64,000 nucleotides of DNA, from NCBI GenBank assembly GCA_026770025.1, contig JAMXDE010000003.1:2232001-2296000 (forward strand). Direction: 5' to 3'. The position numbers were made by a program, and so were the translations under genes. The notes under the pieces are model-generated. The model made no database searches and was not told the DNA's origin. It saw nothing but the letters and a program-made list of their open reading frames with translations. Positions 22,251 to 33,591 of the stretch are shown here, piece by piece (within the stretch, counting starts at the first letter, position 1; the number at the start of each line of letters is the position of its first letter). This stretch comes from Craspedostauros australis. Taxonomy: Eukaryota; Bacillariophyta; Bacillariophyceae; Mastogloiales; Achnanthaceae.

Positions 22251-22914
22251 TGTTGAAACAGGTCTCAATCCTGTTGCTCATGTAGACCGGGTGGGGCTAC
22301 AATTGGTTCACTAAGTTAGTTGTTCTGTTATCCCGGGTTTGTAGGTTGGTGATTCCTCTTTCTCTGCGATTTATGAGCTCGACTTGTCTGTCAAAAGTCA
22401 ACTCATGTCAATCTCCAGTTGCCCTGCAAACTCGTGTAGTTCTGACTCCTATTGAGTCAGATCATTTCCTAATTCCTAACGATCCACCGTGATGTGAATC
22501 CTCGACCTGCGCCAGTTTCCCGCAGTTCGTCGTGTTGTTGTCTTATTTGGTCTTGGTTGTGTCAGACAGAGGTTCAGGAACTCGATTGCGTCAGTCTCTA
22601 ATCCTGACGTCTTACCTAAGTGATTCCTCTCATCCATATATATCTGGTCTTGCTCCTCTGCTGACGTTCATGCTCTGCTCCTCACGTTCCCGCTGACGTT
22701 AGATTCCTCTCGATCGGTAGATTATTTGTTTCTGAAGATTCCGAGATTCTTTCGTCATATTCGAGGATTCTGCTGTGAATTTTCCGTTTTCGGGTTTGGA
22801 ACATTTGATCGTGAGAAGGAGTTCTGGACAAACAAATATGTGTGAGCAGTCATTTGCGCAACTGTGACCCCTACCGGGTCATACACGAATCTGAATATTC
22901 GTCATGTTCCAACA
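22251..22914 (-). repeat. 5' LTR of the intact copia element
   Basis: It is 664 bp and contains the promoter. Besides the TATA region it carries two related 17-bp inverted-repeat motifs, TGACTCCTATTGAGTCA and TGACCCCTACCGGGTCA. Confidence 0.95.
22605..22699 (-). promoter_or_regulatory. LTR promoter: TATA box with TGACGT (CCRE/CRE-like) sites
   Basis: ATATATAT lies at 22636-22643. In element sense two ACGTCA sites (22694-22699 and 22662-22667) sit about 50 and 19 bases upstream of it, and a third (22605-22610) lies about 25 bases downstream, near the expected start. TGACGT/ACGTCA is the core of cAMP/CO2-responsive elements described for Phaeodactylum carbonic anhydrase promoters and bound by bZIP factors. 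Functional use here is inferred. Confidence 0.5.
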
Positions 22915-23216
22915 GTGGGGCACACAGAAATTCGCCACGATACATCGCGGTGATTGGCATTCGTGAATGACAATATGGAGTGGTGGCCCCAGAGAAACGA
23001 GTAGATCTCGACAACTACCCATCCAATCGCCGCCAAACTTGGAGAGGGTGATTAAAAGCCACATATGCGAATGCTCACAAAAGGAGAGCTCAAACAAATG
23101 GAGCGGCATGAACTTGCCGAGGAGGTTTGTGGCAGAAAAGGTGTTTTTTGGTCCGCTTCGAGTGGGACTGACGTACAAAATGTACCAGCGTCTACGGCGA
23201 AATTGACTCATACGAC

Positions 23217-23246
23217 TAGTTACCAATTGTTACCAATGGTTACCAA
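23217..23246 (-). repeat. TTGG decamer array, right end of old element
   Basis: Three units on the minus strand, TTGGTAACCA, TTGGTAACAA and TTGGTAACTA, lie exactly 10 bp apart and inverted relative to the left arrays. Confidence 0.85.
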
Positions 23247-23281
23247 AAAAATTGGCCTCCACCCAAGCCAAAAGACACTAG

Positions 23282-24481
23282 CGCTATGAGTGTGGAGATC
23301 CAGGAAGAAGAGATCTTTCTCTTTCATTCGTCAGGCAAGGCCTTGTGCTCATCTGGGGCATCTTTGACCGACCGGCCGCGCAACATCATGAGCTTCATGC
23401 TTCAGACCAGGTCAAGAACATGGATACCGACGCTCACGACTTTCCTATTTCAGGTAGTAGTACGTACCCGCGCACACCTCCTTTGACTCGACCCGCGTCT
23501 CTCGCGATACAAGGGCATCCGTGCTACAAGGAACCTGGAACCATCCAGTGTGTCGGGTAGGGTTGAAGCATGCGCAGATACATGAATGGTGCAAGTTTCA
23601 TACATGTTGTAAATATTTAAATAGCATCGCTCTTATTCTATTGGTATGTATTATATAATGCAATACAATATTTCAGAATATTGTACAATAGATCCTGCAA
23701 TACGCACTATACTGCGGGTTACGTCTTTCATCATCGCAGAAAAGCTGACGTAACTGCGTACTCTGTCGCTCTCCCTTCAGGGAGAGGAGCGCCTCCTCCG
23801 AGAATGGCGCGGCGCGAAGATTCGTCGCGAAAGCACCTGTGACAAACCATGGGTACATTCAAATACATGCGTCGCTGTTGATCCTGCAGTCCACCCCAAG
23901 AGTATTAAAAAATTCTTCACAGTGATCATTCTGGCGATGAGACTGTTGCAGACCAGCATGAGTATGGACGGTACTTTCTCGCAGAGTACACACATGAGTA
24001 CTACATCCCATCCTTATTCTTCTGTGATGTCACCCATCAGGTTGAATTCCAGGGGATCCGTTGTCGATGTATCGAGATCGACTTTTGATTGTACCAAGAC
24101 GCAGCCCTGGCGTCGACAGTCCGTAGTCGCGCTGAGTCTCAGACAATCACGAATGGAGCTTGCACTTTCTCTCTGGGAATCAGCGTCGGTGGCAACGAAA
24201 GCACGACCATGAGCTGTGTGATGCAGGGGCATGTGGGGCGTTCACATGATGGTTCACCCACCAAGGAGAGTTTAGATTTAGTGTGTGCTGTCTTTGATGC
24301 CGCGCGATTATTCCCCCTCGTCGACGTTCGTGGCGGCTGTTGGTCCTCGAAAACAATATCAGCGACGGCCACTCCTTGGTGCTTCCTCCTTGATTCGTCA
24401 ACCTTGGAACCAGACATGCGCAGTGTTGGAGGATTGAGCGAAGCAGAAAGGGAAGACACAGGGAGAAGCCACGATTTGTCG
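23282..24481. other. Intergenic region, no supportable gene
   Basis: An AT-rich island lies at about 23620-23700. Short frames are present without coding character. Confidence 0.45.
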
Positions 24482-24783
24482 CTGTTGACGTGATGTGTCG
24501 GCGTTGGCGCAAGCGTTGTTTGTCCTGGCGGTTCAAGCGGTTGTGCACAACAAAATCTACTGCAAAAGTGCATTCAGTGGAATTTGAACCCACGCATACG
24601 AATATACTCGAACTTGAGTCGAGCTCCTTAGACCGCTCGGACATGAATGCTCGTCGATAGAAAGCGTAAATTATAGCTAAAAAACCTTGACTTTGGCTGA
24701 TCACCAATAAATCTGGCGTATTCCGAAACCGTTTGGGTTGTATTCCTGATGGCGCATCCGAGAGGCATCACGCTTCACATGCC
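24482..24783 (-). repeat. Left arm of inverted duplication carrying tRNA-Leu
   Basis: About 302 bp match 26064-26366 in inverted orientation at roughly 95% identity by eye. The match covers the tRNA gene and about 130 bp upstream and 85 bp downstream of it. Confidence 0.9.
24569..24650 (-). tRNA. tRNA-Leu(CAA), copy 1
   Basis: The gene is 82 nt and folds as a class II tRNA. It has a 7-bp acceptor stem (GCATTCA with TGAATGC), a D stem TCC/GGA with GG in the loop, an anticodon stem CTCGA/TCGAG with loop CTCAAGT (anticodon CAA, Leu UUG codon), a 13-base variable arm with an ATA-TTCG-TAT hairpin, and T loop TTCAAAT. The T stem is GTGGG/TCCAC, so the closing pair is G-U where the other copy has G-C. 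A discriminator A and a downstream TTTT (Pol III stop) are present. There is no intron. Confidence 0.93.
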
Positions 24784-26063
24784 AATTCTTCTCCTGGGCT
24801 TTGTCCTTGTTCTTTCTTGTGGCCTCCTGTCTTGGTATGCGGGTGATTGTGGGAAGCGAGACGTACGGTACGACAATGGTGCCGGAACCATCGGACACAA
24901 GGATCCTATGATTTGGCACTTGTCCGCACCCTATGTTGAACGCAATACGTCTCGCCACGGCTATCAACTGTAATAGAGCTAAACTAGCAGTTAGGCTATA
25001 GAAGGATTTCCTGGAACACATGACTCGTTTTCCCACGAATCGGTCTGAACCACGTTTCGGACATAACCACGTTTGGAGCAGGCACAAGTCTTCGAAGAAA
25101 CTCTTTGAAGTCCAGGACCCATGGAAAAAGGGTCCCAATGACTGTGTCATCGGAACCCCTCCCCACCAAAAACTTGATGCTGATACAAGACTGCTGGATC
25201 TACGGTACGGTTCCACGTGGGAGTACACGCAAGATGACCTTCGCCCAGCTTCCAACTCCATGAAGGAAACTCTCCCATGGTACTGGAGCTACGCAAACCC
25301 TACGCCCCTTTTCTGACAGCAACCCAACAAAAGGGCCCCCTCCTGTGGTACTTGGGCTACACAAACCCTACGACCCTTTTCCAGGGCAACCCACACAGGG
25401 TGTCACACCAACAAGAATAATTGCACTAATCTCATAATCCGCATGTTTCTTCACCCATCATTAGTATTCTCAATTGACTACTTGTGATCCTGAAGACTCA
25501 CGTTCGGACTGCTTGCCAATCAAGCCTCTGCCCTACAGCTAACAACAGCCAACAAGACAACAGCCATTACGTTTGGGCTCTATTAAACTGAGTTGAGAAC
25601 CAAGTGTTCTCCTCTTGACGTCAACCATTGGCTCATATGCTTGCTCTGTCCGTTGGTATGCTTGCATTGTTGCCAAGCTTGCTTTGACCTTTGCTGGTCC
25701 TGCATCAACTCTCCAAATGAACGCAACTTCTGATGCCATGGGGGTTACGGGAATTTCATTCAATGCTCATTATGTAAATGGACTTGCCGTGCTCGGTTGT
25801 GGATGCTCAGATACAGGAAGAAGGAACCGTGCACTGCGCAGTCTTCTTTTCATTTCGTCGCCTCTCCGGCAGCGGCCCTGATGTCTCTCTCCGTCGTCTA
25901 CGCCTGTGCAAAATATCCATCGAAGTCTGCCCCAAATGACATTGTGGCTCATCGTCTTTGATGTCTGCCGCATAGTTTCCCAAATCCGCAACACGTTCAT
26001 CGATGCGCACAGGACAGTAAATGGAGCCTGTCTGTGTCATGATTATGGCAAGGAGATATCATA
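24784..26063. other. 1.3-kb spacer between the inverted tRNA arms
   Basis: There is no identifiable gene, but several short frames have coding-like composition: plus 25080-25316 (for example KLFEVQDPWKKGP) and minus 25539-25763 (for example EIPVTPMASEVAFIWRVDAG) and 25807-26040. An imperfect two-copy repeat of about 65 bp lies at 25271-25400 (shared GGTACT, CTACGCAAACCCTACG-like and CCCTTTTC blocks). These may be remnants of a decayed gene. Confidence 0.3.
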
Positions 26064-26366
26064 GGTATGTGAAACGTGATGCCTCTCGGATGCGCCATCA
26101 GGAATACAACCCAAACGGTTTCGGCATACGCCAGATTTATTGATCAGCCAAAGTCAAGGGGTTTGAGCTATAATTTACGCTTTTCATTGACGAGCATTCA
26201 TGTCCGAGCGGTCTAAGGAGCTCGACTCAAGTTCGAGTATATTCGTATGCGTGGGTTCAAATCCCACTGAATGCACTTTTGCAGTAGATTTTGTTGTGCA
26301 CACCCGCTTGAACCGCCAGGACAAACAACGCTTGCGCCAACGCCGATGCATCACGTCGACAACAAC
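26064..26366 (+). repeat. Right arm of inverted duplication carrying tRNA-Leu
   Basis: This is the inverted counterpart of 24482-24783. Differences are scattered substitutions and one- to three-base indels. Confidence 0.9.
26194..26275 (+). tRNA. tRNA-Leu(CAA), copy 2
   Basis: It has the same 82-nt class II fold as copy 1, with a fully Watson-Crick T stem GTGGG/CCCAC. The anticodon CAA lies at 26227-26229 and a TTTT terminator at 26277-26280. The tRNA body differs from copy 1 only at that T-stem base. Confidence 0.95.
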
Positions 26367-29300
26367 AACCACCAGATCATCATACTCTTTTGTCCCACAA
26401 TACCGACCCCGCAGTCACGCCAACAATAACACATCTTGGCTCTCGCTTCTTTCTTCTTGTTTCGCTCCACGCGCCGATACGCTCTCGCAAGCAACGAATG
26501 CCTACCGAGAATCGGACGACTCAAACTACGGGCAACGTCACAGGCAACAGAACATGCGTTCAGTGTGGGTGATAGGATAGTACGGCCGCTGTTGGCATTC
26601 CTTCTTGGATTCGTGCGTTCGCGTATCCACAATTTCAAACATTCGCGCATGGCGCACAACACAGAACAGTCAGACATCCGATGTGCTGATTCCTTGGCGG
26701 TGTTGAATCATAGAATAGAATAGAATATTATATAATATATCGCAGCACACTGTATCATGGAGCGGGGATGATGACACGCGATGACAGCTGCAGTAGTGAT
26801 GGACGATCCGCACAGCATGGTCCCGCGGCTCGTTTCGCTCCAGTATGGAACACAAAAAAGACGCCCAACCGCAACGGCACGCGGCGGGTAGCATGGGCAC
26901 GGCAGAAATGAAACAAGCACAATCTAGCAGCATGGTCACATCTCCGAATCTCGTGACTGGATGCTCTCACAAGGCACACGCACACCATCGCCAATGCGAC
27001 AGGTCTTTGCCTCGAAGTCCAAAAGAAAACGGTGGACCAAAAAATACAATTCTGTGGAACAACGGGTCCCTGAACAACATCAGTGACTAAACAGACCTCT
27101 AACAATCAACAATAGCGCACACCAAGGGCATGGACTTCTATCATCATCATTCACTACCGTTCTGCGACTTCAGAACAAGGTGCGGCGATGCGCTGCCATG
27201 GTTCTATTGACGGCAACGCCTCTCTTCGACCACGCACATTGAAACGACACAAACTGCGTCCCACACTCTCTTCCTACCACATCTTGGAAGTCTGCGGACG
27301 GCGACGACGGAGGCACTGCCCGTCGATCACCCAATACCCAACAGTTCACGATGCTCCTGCTTCACGCTTCCCCTTCCAGTGGATTCCCATTGCGCTGCGG
27401 TTCGCAGCCTGGTTTCTCTTGGATCAATTTTGCGCAGTACTTTGTGTGCTCTTTTGGACGACCCCCTCTGAAAGAACTCGATCCTCACCGCCTCCCCTGC
27501 GTGGGAGTAAACGCATTCGCGCAATGATGCGACTCTGCCGCACGGCAGCCTCGAACCGGACTCAAGTGTGATCGACGCGCAGTGTTGTTGGTTTTGGAGA
27601 GCCAGCCTGGTTTTCGTGAAGGACGTGCAATCTTGGACGCCAGCACATCAGGCTGTGCGACGATGATAGGGGCGCAGCTGCGGTGAAAATGGTCCTGCAA
27701 CCGATGTCTCACATGGTGCGCGGCGAGATGGATGGGACCGTTCCTTGACAAGCACGCACATCGTGATGTGGGGATGCTGTCGCAACGGAAGGCAGTTATG
27801 CATGTCCCACGGCGGAGCGAAGATGTCTCGATTGCTTCTGGATTTGATTGCGGACATCAATGCGAACGAATTTTCTCACGCCCGGTTCGCAGTGGATCCC
27901 ATCCACTCCTTTCATGTTCGCTCTGCGATCGCTTCGAACTGGCCATCAGGTTGAGGTCATTGCGCTGGAAGATGGGACGAAGACTGAGTCTGATCATCCG
28001 ACGAAGGCTGGTATCGCCAGGTGCACAGTTGGTTGGCTGGTAATCGAAGTCATGCGAGGTTCCACATTAAAACCCTCGTGACTTCCCCCTCTGCTGAGGA
28101 CCGGCGCAAAGAATCAAAGGCCCCAAGTGCGGCGCACGAGGCGAGTGAGTGCCTGGATGAACGAAGGGAGTGGGCAAGTATGCAAGTGAGCTGCTGGAGC
28201 TTCGGGAAGAGCTTCGATAGGAACATCTATGCCAACCACCACATGCCGGGTCTGCTCCAAACATCCCATTCCCACACCGTCTTCCCACAGCCACGATGGC
28301 CAGCGAGCATGCTTTTGCATCGGCGAAAACGATCAGCCTCAACCGGAGGGTTTGATCTTCCACGGTACTAGTATTCCACAAGCGCCCAAAAGACGAATGT
28401 ACCCACTCGAGGTGCTTGTCGAATGCGCCTTTGACCTGCTGTCGCACTGGAATCTGAAGACTGCAAACCTGAGCAATACCAACCTGAACACCCTCTACTC
28501 TGTTGCATCTCCTGGCCGGCCACTTTCTCTGCGTACCATACGACTCCTCCACCAAGAGGCTCCCGCGTGGCCCGCGAGAACCATGTTCTGCGTTTTGATC
28601 TTACCGGCTGCCGCAGATTCAACATGTGACGAGTAGACGCTGCTCGTGAGATGCTCCACCTGGGCTCGGATCTCCTTCGCCATGGGCTGTTGTCTATGTA
28701 CTCGTAGTCTGTGGGCTGTGCGCCAACAGGGGTGCTTTTCGATTCTTCGCAGAGAGGTTGTTTGGATGGACAAGTCTGGACAGCCGTAGAATTCGAAGAT
28801 ATTATTCCTTCCACTCGACATCTTGCGACGAAAAAGGTCGAGGGGGTGGACTCTTTCCCAAACCAGTGTCGGCCAGTCCTCTCGGCTGATTGTTGAACAT
28901 GGCAGTCTCATCGCATGAGTGGCAGCGCTTGACGGGTGTCACGAGGACTCGTTGATTCAGATGCGTTGGAATATACGCAGTACCGACATCGTGCTACTGT
29001 CAGATGTGATCACGAGGTGGTCTATCACCCAAAAGGCCATGTGCCTGCAACTCCGTGGCAACGATATAAACACGAGCATGGCTTCTTGGAGCCTGCGTCC
29101 AAGAATCACAGAATCGCAACGTAAGCGCAGCTGCAAATCCCCACGGTCGCTCTCGCAGCATCATGCTTCCAAGCAACGCCGACAGGATCTTGTAAGTCCG
29201 TTCATCTACTTCGACCCTTTGGGACAACAGCACCAGACATGCTTCAACACCGAATGGCTGCAACTAGCTTCCTTTTGCACGAATGCTGTTGGTCTGGTGT

Positions 29301-32300
29301 TCTCTCCACCCTTGATCGTCCCTTCTTCGTTCTCGCCAAGGTTGCGCACTTCGCCGAGGGTCTCCGCAAGAGCCACTACGTCGGAGAGTGCCAACAGATG
29401 ATGTCTCGTTGCGGACGCCTCTCCGTTACCACCACCTTCCCATACGTTTGTGCATTCTTGATTCGGGCAGGCACTGCCGCCAGATTCGCAAGGATCTGTT
29501 GGATGTATTCGTGACATCAAATCAGCCTGAAATTGACATGATGCTTCCAATACCCATTCGCCAGCACCTCTGTGACCGCGACATGGTGGGTGTAGAGAAT
29601 CAGCCCGCGCCAGTATCTGTATTCGTATTCATACTTGCGTAGCAAGGCGGGTATTTGTACCCATGCGCAGCAGTCTTTCCACAGCCACGGAGGGATCAAA
29701 CAATGGCCTCTCCACAAAGAGGGATGGGACTGGTTGGCTTGTCCGCACAGCCATGCAGCCTCATTCCTCTCTGCCACAAACGCTGTTGGGACTCGCTCTC
29801 GTGTCACATCTCAGAACAGCGATTTATTAAATGGCACAGCTCGATGGCATCTCGCGAGGGAGTCCATGGTCGTGGATTTGGAAGCAGATCATGCCATTGC
29901 ACAACTGCTTGTCCAGCGCAGACAAAGAAAAGAAGATGATCGGCAAAAAGGAGAATCACTGATCATTTCTGTGAGTTCTGGTGATCCGCGTCGATACTTT
30001 TTGGCGCGTCCAAAAGATCCAGCAGGTAACAGACGCGAAAAGATCTCCTCACGTATTTTGTCCAGGCACTTCTTGGCTCTACGATAACAGGAAGGAAACC
30101 AGAGCCGTCCGCATCGAAGCTCGTAGCTGTAAATCAGACTAAGACTAAGTGGCATCGTTCCGCCCACCGAGACATGATGGGCCAATGTCAACGGGACACA
30201 AGCCACACACCTACATGTATACCAGCAACAGATAACGGTGAGAGATGTGCACGAAAGTGGGAAGGAAGATGTGAAGCAAGGCGCCGAGGAAGTCGCAGAC
30301 ATCTCATGATGCTCATCTCTACTGGCACATTTCTAATGCACTCCCTGAGTTTTTATTATTATTATGTTCAACTCTACATGTCAGAATGTCACCACATGTG
30401 CGATCTACGAGCTTTGAGTGTGACGAGCACAGCGTTTCGCTCTGCCACACCAGCACCATGCATCATCCCAAGAATCAATCCACCTTTCCCGACCAGATCT
30501 GTCTGAGCCCTCCTGCGCGAAATCTTGACAAATGCATTGGAGACAAATGCTGCGAGAGGTTTCGGGTTCAATGGCTTGCCTCACAAAATGGCACCCCGAA
30601 GCGTCCACCTGTCATCTCACACTGCGATCTGCACAGCACGTACGAGCTACCACTAATCCACATCGGCGTAAGCTGTACCATGACAATTGGATGCAATCGG
30701 CAGTTGCAACTACCGAGCTTCCCATGACCAATCCCCTGCAAAGTACGACCACGCTGCCCACTCCACGATGTGAAGGCGAGCGTCGTTGCATCGTTCTACG
30801 CAAGGTTGCGAGTGGGACTGATCACCAGCATCATGGCACATTCGACAGAGGAGGGCTGGGGCCATAAAGCAGTTCTTCAAGTCAGCCGCTGGTCCCTTTG
30901 ACGTATCCGTTGAAGCATGCCACCACCACCACGAATGCACCAATTCCATCTCGATCAAGAATGCGTGAACTTTGGACGCTCCCTTCATGTCCAAACGAGT
31001 GACGTGGAATAGCATGATGGTGCATCCAGATATGACATAAAACACGCCAACGTCTCCACAGAGTAAGCCAAGTATCGTTGTGACTCGTGTGCTGATGGGC
31101 AAGCCCCTCACTCTCAACAAGACTCCATGATTTGCAGCCAACAAATGCGCACATGCAACTGCTGCAACCAGCACGGCGGGTTGTATTGCGACGATGGGAA
31201 CCAGCCGCATGAATTTCAACAGATCTGGGCACGCACGAGGATTCCAGCAGCTAGTATCCGCTCGTCGAGTTCATGGAGCATGCGACAGGACTCATGGCTA
31301 TGGCAGCCACGTACTCGGCATCAGCAAGACGTGCGAGCTCGTCACCACCATAGCCAGTGCCAGGATGACTTTGCACGAGGCGCAATCAACCATTGGATCT
31401 TGCCATGTCTCGTATGCCCTAATCTCTGATCGCTAACCCAGCAGTCGTTTCAGCTGCACTGAACCTCTGTCGAGGCAGCCCAGCGTGCCTATATCACAGC
31501 CGTGGATGCCCTGTCGGAGCCCGGTCATGCCTAGATGGGATTTCTTTCGGTCCCATGAATCCGGCACGAACCGGCGATGCCAGATGTACAATTCGATGAG
31601 AAAGCACGAAGAATGTATCTACTCAGATGGCGTATCGATTTGCCGTTGATATTGATCTGGAAGGAATCATCCTTGTGACAACGAGGTCACAGCGAGATGA
31701 AGAAAACGATCGTCCGAAATCGATGCGCGCACCATGTCAACCTGAGACGTTCGACGAGACTAGCATCCACAAAGGCGAGTCTACCATGACATCCACGCTC
31801 TACTTGGATGGCTATGGTGCGGTATGCCACCAGCAAGGCTTGGCTGCTCCTGAACAAGAACTCCAAGAATCCGAGGAGATTTGCCGGTACCACACTACCA
31901 TGCATATCTTCCTGGCGTTTCTACGATTCCATCGTTGTCGAAGACCCATCCAGAAGAAAAGCGACAGCACCTGGATTGCACAATACGAGTGTGGCATTGT
32001 ACCATGCCAGACTTCGTCTGTGATGCATCTTCTCACCGAAACTTCGTCCCCATTCAGGGAGTACAGTACTTGCTCCGCTGAAGTACCATTCGTTCTTCGC
32101 AAATGTGAAACAGGCTGGGTGGAATGGCTTCCGCCTAAACCCATTCCTGGATCTTTTCGTGGTCTGGCCGCAATCGTTGGTTTCATGATCTGGCCACGAT
32201 GGTTCGGCGCCGCACTGTACTCGGCAACACAAACAAGGTCGTGATCAATCCGCTCCTCAGGGCTTCTCGCCAAGCTATGAGTACGAGCACTCGCATGTCG

Positions 32301-33030
32301 CTCACGAAATCGCCACGTGTGGTGGATTTGTGATTTTCTGGCGGTGCATCGGTGCACATCGGTGCTCTTAAAGCACTCCACATTGCTTATTCCATGTTCC
32401 AAAGACAGAGCCGCAGCACGACATGGTTCAAGGAATTGCGGCAGTGGACGTCTGGGCAAAGCGCACTCGATCATCGCGCGCATTAATAAGCCAAGGGTGA
32501 CCAAATCGCTGGATGGCGATGAATCAGGATCTATTGTATGTGATTCGCACATGAGACTGCTCTCGAAACACATTGGACACTCCGTTTGCAGGAATGTGCG
32601 AATAAATGGGAAGATTCAGTGGATAGAAGGCACCGAACGAAAGCTGTTTAAGAAGTGCGCATGCCATGCCATGCCATGCCATGCCATGCACCTTGCAGAC
32701 TTACCAGAAAATGGCCGTCTGGAGTTGAGGCGTGTGGTGAAGTGTGGCATCAAAAATCAAGATTCTATCTTGCCCGACAAGCGAACGTCTTACTCTATGG
32801 AAGTTGCGATCAGCCATGAGCCAAAATTGTGTCGGCAGGTGATCGGAGCCAGCAGATGATGATGGCGGGAAAAGTGTTGAGCCGGGCCGAACCGTACCGT
32901 ACCGTACCCACGTGCCGGACGAAGTCGGATGGAGTGCAACAAAGAAGAGCAGACATCCTTCCTGCGTGCGGTTCAGGGCTGCCCTCGCTGCACCGAAGCC
33001 GTTCATTGGTCGATCACGACTTGGTATTAC
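26367..33030. other. 6.7-kb gene desert
   Basis: No frame has a domain or convincing composition. The longest open frames (31627-32244 plus, 205 aa; 31812-32573 minus, 253 aa) overlap each other and lack any recognisable feature. The region holds an AT-rich island (26706-26760) and pentamer microsatellites (26710-26725, 32660-32690, 32891-32908). A short plus frame at 27824-27954 reads RLLLDLIADINANEF, which partly resembles the LD-helix motif of the small-protein family. Confidence 0.45.
32660..32690. repeat. CATGC pentanucleotide microsatellite
   Basis: About six tandem copies of CATGC are present. An ACCGT pentamer run follows 200 bases on (32891-32908). Confidence 0.85.
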
Positions 33031-33591
33031 TCAGGGGCCTCCCTTCCTCTCATAGACAGTACGTCGCATGTCGTCCATCGCCACAGACTCACTTAGTCTA
33101 TGCTGCGAATGTTGTTGCTGTTGTCGTTGCTGCTGCCACTGATGCCAGTGGTCCCGTTGTTGCCGACTGCGACGATCCCAGCATTCATCCCAAATGGATT
33201 GATCGCCAGAGTCTGCGGCTGCGTCGGTATCGAACGGCTGCTCCTCGCAAGTAAGAGAAGGCCCGATATCTGAGATGATCTCATGCACTTCATCCAGCAC
33301 ATCCAAGAGGTCGCTCCTCTCCGATGTCTTGGATGATATCGTCGCCTCCGCATCGCTTGCATTGTGCGTTTCGCGGTCATCGTCCGGGGCCATGCCCGCA
33401 CCTCGTCCACCGGCATCTTCAGAACTGCCCGTGTCAGTGCCTGCTGCAGAATCAAAACCATGCGATGCATTGGAGACACGCGGCTGTCCTTCCTCTTCGG
33501 AAGGAGGCATTCTACTGTCGCTGTTATGAGATTGGGATTGGCGCGCCTGGCTGTTGTTTCCGTCGTACTTACGGTGGTTGTCAGTGTCCAT
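33031..33591 (-). CDS. Disordered acidic protein with amphipathic LD-helix motif (member 3)
   Basis: The protein has 186 residues from ATG 33591. It is Ser/Asp/Asn-rich and predicted disordered except for a helix at residues 92-108. There SDLLDVLDEVHEIISD places hydrophobics at 95, 96, 98, 99, 102, 105 and 106, with Asp97 fixed, as in the products at 12585, 14978 and 38733; His103 replaces one hydrophobic. The C-terminal part has two Trp (WDECWDRR), then a Gln/His-rich run (about 147-167). The frame continues upstream only through a TCGTAC/CGCACC-type hexamer repeat (33606-33690). That repeat yields an artificial Val/Leu/Ala/Pro stretch, so I start at 33591. The function is unknown. Confidence 0.5.
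   Translation of the reverse strand: MDTDNHRKYDGNNSQARQSQSHNSDSRMPPSEEEGQPRVSNASHGFDSAAGTDTGSSEDAGGRGAGMAPDDDRETHNASDAEATISSKTSERSDLLDVLDEVHEIISDIGPSLTCEEQPFDTDAAADSGDQSIWDECWDRRSRQQRDHWHQWQQQRQQQQHSQHRLSESVAMDDMRRTVYERKGGP

Larger units (their letters stand above)
17015..22914 (-). mobile_element. Intact Ty1/copia retrotransposon (fresh insertion)
   Basis: This is a 5.9-kb element read on the minus strand. Two 664-bp LTRs (17015-17678 and 22251-22914) begin TGTTG and end CAACA. The only difference I find between them is T at 17639 against C at 22875, a CpG site. GTGGGG occurs directly outside both ends (17009-17014 and 22915-22920), giving a 5-6 bp target duplication. A purine tract adjoins the 3' LTR and one uninterrupted gag-pol frame fills the interior. 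The order protease, integrase, RT, RNase H defines Ty1/copia. Near-identical LTRs and an open frame mean a very recent insertion, potentially still active. Confidence 0.95.
15523..23281. mobile_element. Old piggyBac-like DNA transposon remnant, split by a copia element
   Basis: The element proper is 15527-23277, flanked on both sides by CTAG (15523-15526 and 23278-23281). Its ends are imperfect inverted repeats, TGGCTATTGGCT on the left against TGTCTTTTGGCT on the right. Inside both ends are decamer arrays starting with TTGG (15553-15592, 15800-15819, 23217-23246). The right inner end (about 23131-23180) aligns with the right inner end of the intact element at 58-62 kb, sharing GTAGA, TACGT, AGTCCC and GACCAAAAA blocks in order. 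Without the nested copia insertion it is about 1.8 kb. No transposase is recognisable, so it is either decayed or non-autonomous. The superfamily is inferred from similarity to the 58-kb element, not from a protein. Confidence 0.65.

Noticed and set aside
31627..32573. Overlapping frames of 205 aa (plus) and 253 aa (minus)
   Set aside because: They lie opposite each other, have no recognisable motif and fall in the range expected for chance frames at this GC content.
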